A stretch of DNA of 64,000 nucleotides from Fasciolopsis buskii (Eukaryota > Platyhelminthes > Trematoda > Plagiorchiida > Fasciolidae). Below the pieces are notes generated by a model that saw only the letters and a list, made by a program, of their open reading frames with translations, was not told where the DNA came from and made no database searches. Below are positions 58,257 to 64,000 of this stretch, in pieces. The position numbers were made by a program, and so were the translations under genes. The stretch spans positions 62,023-126,022 of the forward strand of contig LUCM01004720.1 in NCBI GenBank assembly GCA_008360955.1, given 5' to 3'. The first letter of the stretch is position 1; every line of letters starts with the position of its first letter.

Positions 58257-58311
58257 TTTTAGTTCACAGCAACGTGTTTCAATTGTGTTTTGTACTTCGA
58301 TAACAATAAGG
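58257..58311 (+). CDS. SLC44A: CTL gene exon 10, candidate
   Basis: Follows a very strong acceptor (TC repeat then acag). Phase 2 of exon 9 is completed by T (TGT, Cys), giving FSSQQRVSIVFCTSITIR before a possible donor GTGATA in phase 0. CTL proteins have Y-F-T-R-D-K-x-x-x-P-x-x-P-x-x-x-S-x-x-R at this point, and a F-S-x-Q ... S-I-x-x-R reading is compatible. Similarity over 18 residues is not conclusive, and the donor is modest. The reading stops six bases after the donor. Confidence 0.4.
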
Positions 58312-59069
58312 GTGATACAATAACGAAAAAGATAGAAATGATTAAACTGATGATCATAAAGGTGAGATAATTCAAGTGCCAAAATGTTGGTGACGTTGAG
58401 ATTAATTCATACTTCAATCAATGATTAAGTCTTGCGAAATTCTATCTTAATCTGCAATCCATCAAATTCCGAGTTGACAAATTTGAACCCTGTCTCAAAT
58501 AACAAACAGATGAGGAAAGAAAGCAGGCTGAAATAGTCGATTTGGGGATAATGCAAAACATATTTTGCAATAAATTTGATCATTTAAGATCCATTGCATT
58601 CTTCTAGAAGTGAATCCTGAGTCTCAATACCGCGCAAAACCTTATTTTTGCTATAACGATCCTACTACCTTTTTATGAGAAACAACTATTCCCGAACGAA
58701 CAATATCTTCCTTGGGGCAAATCTTCTACGGTATCTACGGAGAAATATACCGTACTAGTCGAAATATGAATGGAGAATGACCACTGTTCTATAGACATTG
58801 GGTACAGTGGGAAACTGCACGTATTTCACCGAACAGCCTTCCGCCTCCGAAGCCAAACCATGAGCAGTTCTTGGTACAGGAAATGTTATCCAGACTGCGT
58901 ATTGGCTCCGTGATTGGTTACACGAAGATAAGAGCTGAAAAGAAAAGGGAAATAACAAGCGGATTTTGCTTCATCCCTTAGAAAAAGTCATTTTTTTACG
59001 TCCTTTGGTCATTTTTCTGCGCTTGACTTACCCACCCCATCCAGTTAATCGGAAGCACTTATTAAGTTA
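58312..59069. other. No gene seen (probable CTL intron)
   Basis: AT-rich, with no CTL-like exon and no clear repeat. Taken to be intronic because the C-terminal half of the transporter has not yet appeared. Confidence 0.4.
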
Positions 59070-59239
59070 TTATTGCGAATGATATAATGTTAATATCACA
59101 GCATTGTTGGTAGGTGTAATGTGCCAACGTTTCGACTGCCGTGGGTACTCTTTCTTGAAGCAGGTTTTACAATTAGAAACGTTGGCGCATTACATCTGCC
59201 AACAACGCTGTGTTGTTAAAATTATATCACTCACAATAA
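59070..59239. repeat. Foldback (hairpin) element with 64-base arms
   Basis: 59,070-59,133 (starting ttattgcgaatgatataatg and ending caacgtttc) is the imperfect reverse complement of 59,176-59,239, separated by 42 bases. Matching is strong at the loop end (gtaatg-gccaacgtttc) and at the outer end (ttattg ... atataat), with scattered mismatches. It could be a MITE-like terminal-inverted-repeat element or an RNA hairpin source. No flanking duplication is obvious. Confidence 0.7.
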
Positions 59240-62200
59240 AAACCAATTCATGGCGTATCGATTTTTCGATACACACCTTAAGTCATTTCAACTGTTAAGT
59301 TCTCCAGAAAATATCCTCCGGACTGCGAGAGGAGCTAAAAGTACCGTTCACAAGGCTCAGACCAGCGGGGTACAGGTTATAGTAATAATAGTAACATTGC
59401 AAACTTACGACAAAAAGCATCACAAGATCTAAGCAATTCCGAATGTTGTGTCTGGTATAATTAGGGGACTTAATCATTATTGGGAAACTTAATTTGTTTC
59501 ATGGGCCATATATCATATTAATCTAATACTTTGATGGACCAATAAGCAGACGACTAACAAAAACAAGCCCAGTGCTACCAGTAAAAAACGACCAGCTTCT
59601 CTCCATGCCAATTAGTAAACAACTAAATTAATGGTAAAACAGATCTTCAGAGCACAAAATGGATGCTCAGTTGAACCGGCCGATCAATTTTAAAGAGTTG
59701 AAATTATAAGTAATCTTTCACTATTTAAAAACAGCGTAGTGGAATTAGTTGGTAATTTGCCAGGGTTTGGTTTACCACGGATAACGTTTCTAAAGACTGA
59801 TTTTTAAATAAATGAACCTAAAATGAAATCGAAAAACGGTTGGCCGGAATTCTATTCATCTGATCCGAATGAAAATTAACGTTATGTTGTGATCAACTTT
59901 CGAAGTTTGCCTTTTGTTCGCTTTCCTTTAGTGGTCTTAAATAGTAAAGAAAACTGAATTTTTACCCACTTTGAGGAATTATTCTAATTTGACTGCAAAT
60001 GAAAAAATGATAAGAAGAGATAAACTTTGACTATGTAGATGGGAAGATTTGGGATAATGAAAAAGTAAGGTTATTGTTTGCTGTCATCAGTTTTCCGACT
60101 GGATTACTCACCGTTATCTTAGATTAGTTCATTCGTAGGAGGAAAAATCAGTTTTTAGAGGAGTTGCTGAAGTCAAATACGATTCTCGTTTAAGAAAGAA
60201 CTATCGAGTTCTGGATCTGTGTAACAGGACACGTGACAGGCAGTCATCCATATGTTGGCACCTGTTAAAGTTTTTCCATACCAGTTCTTACCAGCTCCGT
60301 CTACGCTACATGATTTCCTCGAAAATCGTTCCCATCTATTTATTCATTTCATAGTTCGACTTGATGCTCAGCTTTTTAATATCTGTTAGAACCCACCCCC
60401 AGTACGTATTGAATTTGTGTTCTGATCCAGAAGAAAAATTTCAAATGCTATAGGAGTATAGAAGGGAATTCTCGGTAGTCTTTGGTTCCAATATGAAAAA
60501 TCACGTGGTTCGTCTTTTCCGAAGCAGTGGGTGTCCTTGAACGACTGAATTACGGTATTTTAACTGTGTAACTTTCTGCGTGAAAGATAATATGCAGCTT
60601 TCCAAAAATCAAATACATACACAAACTGAAAATAAGGCTTAAATCCATTTTTGTTGATTTTGTATTTTTCGCAGTCTCATTCTCAAACTGTTGACTTTGA
60701 ACGATGCGATGGTGACTCGGTTACGTAATCCGGCTGGGTTCCATAAGAAACAATCACTTTAAGCAATTCGAATGTCCCTGTATGTTCCTGAAAGAGCTAA
60801 TAAAATTCTTGATGTTAGTTCTCGCAGTGACAGGAGCTAGTTGTATCGGAACAACGAAAGTCCTGTAAGTTTGCCCACTTGGATGGCTGATTAGTTGGAC
60901 TGTTTCTAAGACTGCCACAATGCGTATTGGAATCATCGGTGATTTCTTGAACGAACTAGGGGATTTCGAGTTTGTATTTAGGCCTTCATTAAAAAGCCCT
61001 CCCGTCCCTTAGCGATCATTCGAGCACGCATATAAACAAAAGGTTTTGTTATCGTCGTGTCCAAATAGCAACCATTCTAATAATGGCTAAAAACCAAGAC
61101 TACATCTGTTTTTTTTCGGATCATATTTTACGGTGTTCGAAAAATTCGAGTACGAATAGAAGTGGTTTCAAAGATTTATGAAAATCGAATGTCAAACGGT
61201 CGATTTTTATTTTGCCAGAACTCTACCAAAGTCGCTAAGTTACACTGGCCCTGTTCGTTAACTTCTTTAGTGTTTCATCGGATGCCCGTTTTATGTGGCT
61301 TTCGTTGCAGTTTTCTGAAAATGCAAGACTGCTCTAGTTTGGCGTAACGAGTTCAATGCACTTGTATCAGACATTGGTAGATAAATGATTCATAGATTAT
61401 TATGCAATGTGCTGTGACTAGCTGGCTCGAATTTTCGACAACACGATCAAAAATGCAAGACACTTCAGTGGAACGAATGACCGCAACTGTTCCATTGCTG
61501 TAAATTAAACCGTGGAAAATTGCTTGTAATTACAAACTTTAGGCGAGAATGACCGTAAATTCAAATCGATTACTAAAATCTTTTTAACACGACAACATTA
61601 CTCAGATCATCATTTGAAACCAGAGAAACGTTGTGTGCATCATCGTTGCTCGTGGTTTCTAACACAGACCCAACAGGTGTTCAGTAGGTGCATGGTTTCC
61701 CATAGTGACTTAAAAAGCAAGGCTAAGCGGTGAATCACTTTGCTGTAAATTTCACTAGTTTTTGACAAGTGTTTCGCGTCGTCCGATGGGCGCCAGATTC
61801 AGGGTGGACACAGTTCATTGCCCACGTGGTAAACAAAATAGTATGATCTAATTCGCAAACGTTATTCACTGGCTAGGTGCATAGCCTAACGGTTTTGTCC
61901 GTAAAGTTTGTTTACCCTCGGTTGTCACGGTGACCATTGCCAGTGGGACGAGTTCAGTCCGATAACAGCATGAATCACCCAGCTTCCGGTCAGGCGGATC
62001 AGCCTAAAAGTCCCTGCCTAGTAGGTTGAAAATTCACTGCCATTCTGACTCCTTCATTATTGTTCCAAGTTGAACCAATATTTCGGGATAGCATCACCAG
62101 TGGAGATCGGCATAGGTGCCGAAAATTGTCAATTCTAATAACATAAGCATCTATCGCTTCGCAAGAGGTGAAATTCTGTTTGCACGATACCAATTAAAAC

Positions 62201-62885
62201 GTACTGCTAGTGGCTGTGTGAATTGAAGAGAGCAAATGCAAAGCGATTGTGAGAATATCTTCGCAAGAAGTTGATGCTGTGAAAGACATTCAGTGGTTGT
62301 CGTGATTGAAACCCAAGACCATCAGTCACGAAGAATCTGATAATAACCTAGTGTAGCTGACCTAGTTCTACCTCCCGAATCGCTTTTATTTAAGAGCAGC
62401 AGAAAGCTGTCAGCTTCAACCAAACTTGTACAGACCAGACTAAGTGATGTGGTCTTCGGAGCCGGCAGAATAGCTAAACTATACGCTGTTATCACATTTG
62501 TAATCGCCCATCGAAACTAAGTATTGCCGGCGAGGTAACTGTCTCCCCATGCTAACTGTAGTAAGATCCTCGAATTCGATTCAGTGAAAAGTTGGTTTAA
62601 TAATGGAAACAGTACGTATTTGTTGGATGTTTAGATGTAAGTCCCGTCTTCTGCGATGTAGTTAATTTCACTGGCTTTGTACGAGCGGTTCCTGGTTCGC
62701 TATCTTTGCTTGTTCTGTGTCGATCCAAGTTGACTTACCGTGCTCGTAGGTCACTTTCACTGATAAGTCGTCACACGTTCCACATGCTTTGCCCATCTTT
62801 ACTGTGCTCCATCACCAATCATCTAAATGTGATTTTCCATTCTTCATTTTACGTGCTTCACGCACGAATGCGATGGAACGGGCAT
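59240..62885. other. No gene recognised (probable CTL intron)
   Basis: An acceptor-like site at 60,674 (tgtatttttcgcag) is followed by an open stretch (LILKLLTLNDAMVTRL) that does not resemble the next CTL block. 61,871-61,960 contains tagcctaacgg, which fits the A-box consensus, but the B box is poor. Nothing else could be named. Confidence 0.35.
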
Positions 62886-63110
62886 CCCCCTTAAACTCCA
62901 CAGCCTACTACACCAGCGACGGCAAGGGGCCTCTAAATATGACCCAGAAACTTGTAGTGGGATAGGGCCACATACGAATTCGATATGTCAAATGTGGCAA
63001 CGGTCCAGGAGGCAGCGAACTGCCCTATACAAAGCGACCATCAGATATGGGATTCTAATCTCCAACCATTTGGGATGGTAGGCACTTAGATCGATTTGGC
63101 CTTCGTCAGT
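62886..63110 (+). repeat. Interspersed repeat, family R1
   Basis: Aligns with 6,081-6,250. Shared blocks include cctactacacc (compare cccactacacc), gaaacttgtagt, the g-atag-acca-ca region and tatgtca/atgtggcaac. On the minus strand both copies allow the similar reading E-x-R-I-P-x-L-x-V-x-L. That hints at a once-coding or at least same-frame relation, but stops break both. Confidence 0.5.
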
Positions 63111-63114
63111 TTTT

Positions 63115-64000
63115 GTTTTGGTGCGTTTTTCATCGACCACTGAATTACGTCTCCACCTGATACTACAAATGGTAAATCTTACCATTGCATTGCAATTATA
63201 GATCAGCCAGTTGGTATCCACGGTTCGTTCTGGCATGGTAGCTGCCAGCTAATGATGTGTGATTACTTAGGTCGGCCTTAGATAAGATGCAAATAAAATC
63301 CTTTTACCGAATTCAGACAGGTAGTACGTATTTAAGCACTTGCATTCTTTTAAGAATCCTCCTGAAAACTCCTTCCGATTCAGTTTGGGTGCTATGGATT
63401 CTCTTATTCATTATATTTGTTAAGTCTTAGATTCACCAATAAAATCGGTATGTTGTGTCGTCTTAGATCATTCGCCTGCACTCGATCCTGTAACACGATC
63501 TCCGGAACTCCTGATGGTTTTGAAAATTTGTATTGGTCACAGCTCAGGTTGTTATTGTTGTCTATTCTGCTTAACAGACCGGAAACATTTGGTTATCCCA
63601 GGCCCATGTCAGGATAGCTATCTGATTATATTACCAAGTGAACGCGGCACATACTATTGGGCAGTAAAATGTCAAAACGGTTGGTTAACAACTCAGGTGT
63701 GCTACAGGATACCGTTATTTTCCCATGTCTGTTCTCTACGTAAATCAGTGACTTATCACCCAGTTTATCTGCTTACCTGGTTAGATGTACTAATGATGTT
63801 GTTCCCTCTTAAGCAAACTCTGACATTAAAGACTTTCAAGATTTTTCCAATGACTTGGTTTCTAATTATGATTTTACATGCAAGTCGGTTCAGATCGTAA
63901 CATATCCAAATGTTTCGAGTGTTCGTTCTCTCCGTCCCGTCAACCTGCTCGTCCGAACTATCGTTCATCAACTTAGACATACTTAATACAATTGATTTTG
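63115..64000. other. Window end, unassigned ORFs
   Basis: A 128-codon plus-strand open frame (63,514-63,900; for example GTYYWAVKCQNGWLTT) and an overlapping shorter one are the most protein-like text here. No domain, CTL similarity or paired splice sites support them. The CTL gene presumably continues past the window. Confidence 0.25.

Larger units (their letters stand above)
28553..58311 (+). other. SLC44A: Gene span: SLC44/CTL choline-transporter-like protein, 5' part
   Basis: Nine exons, plus a tenth candidate, join in one frame and follow the order of choline-transporter-like (CTL/SLC44) proteins, most like CTL1 (SLC44A1). These are multi-pass membrane proteins that move choline and, in CTL1 and CTL2, ethanolamine for membrane phospholipid synthesis. 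Introns, in order, are 54, 43, 6,251, 8,332, 5,277, 246, 1,200, about 6,719 and 272 bases. The encoded part runs from the first membrane segment through the glycosylated, Cys-rich first extracellular region to about the sixth membrane segment. The conserved C-terminal half of the family is not in the window. Family assignment is firm; subtype and transport activity are inferred. Confidence 0.85.

Noticed and set aside
60675..60760. Acceptor-led open stretch LILKLLTLNDAMVTRL as alternative CTL exon 10
   Set aside because: It follows phase 2 but does not resemble the expected YFTR...P...S..R block, and the 58,257 candidate fits better.
61885..61930. Possible spliced-leader RNA (ctaacggttttgtccg)
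   Set aside because: Only a short word resembles fluke leaders; no donor plus Sm-site arrangement could be seen.
63514..63900. 128-codon plus ORF at the window end as a CTL exon
   Set aside because: No CTL block, no helix order and no paired splice sites; left unassigned.

Overview
The window looks like nuclear DNA from a parasitic flatworm, most likely a digenean trematode. It is AT-rich and gene-poor, and full of decayed RTE-type and CR1-type LINEs. It also carries tRNA-headed SINEs with a hammerhead-ribozyme-like 3' module, a combination known from schistosome SM-alpha elements. The one gene I can read with confidence has two tiny introns at its 5' end followed by kilobase introns, a structure common in flukes. 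Species cannot be named from the sequence alone.

Layout. 1-28,500 holds no host gene that I can recognise. It contains a LINE 3' tail (about 222-640), four RTE-like copies (3.1-4.3, 5.3-8.9 and 9.86-10.6 kb on the minus strand; 11.2-13.7 kb on the plus strand, with a 477-base assembly gap), a tRNA-like element (19.15 kb), a CR1/Jockey-like LINE (19.27-20.84 kb) and another LINE fragment (25.4-26.2 kb). From 28,553 to at least 57,984 (probably 58,311) a plus-strand gene for an SLC44/CTL choline-transporter-like protein can be assembled from nine or ten exons. Eight of the nine exon junctions are supported by GT-AG sites with matching phase and continuous family similarity. The exon 8 donor is uncertain, and exon 10 is a weaker candidate. 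The gene covers roughly the N-terminal half to 60% of the protein, and the rest should lie beyond 64,000.

The large CTL introns hold the most interesting non-coding structure. There is a 2.43-kb palindrome with arms of about 680 bp (39,843-42,276), an RTE fragment (37.2-38.4 kb), a second copy of the LINE tail (46.1-47.3 kb), an antisense ORF resembling an integrin-alpha propeller end (29.8-30.2 kb), and several SINE copies. The best SINE copy, at 56.65-56.93 kb, has two hammerhead-like modules in inverted orientation 178 bp apart. A foldback element lies at 59.07-59.24 kb. No CRISPR, operon, plasmid or phage features are present, and I found no complete new biological system. The hammerhead SINE family, a possible SINE-derived splice site and the palindrome are the points most worth checking.
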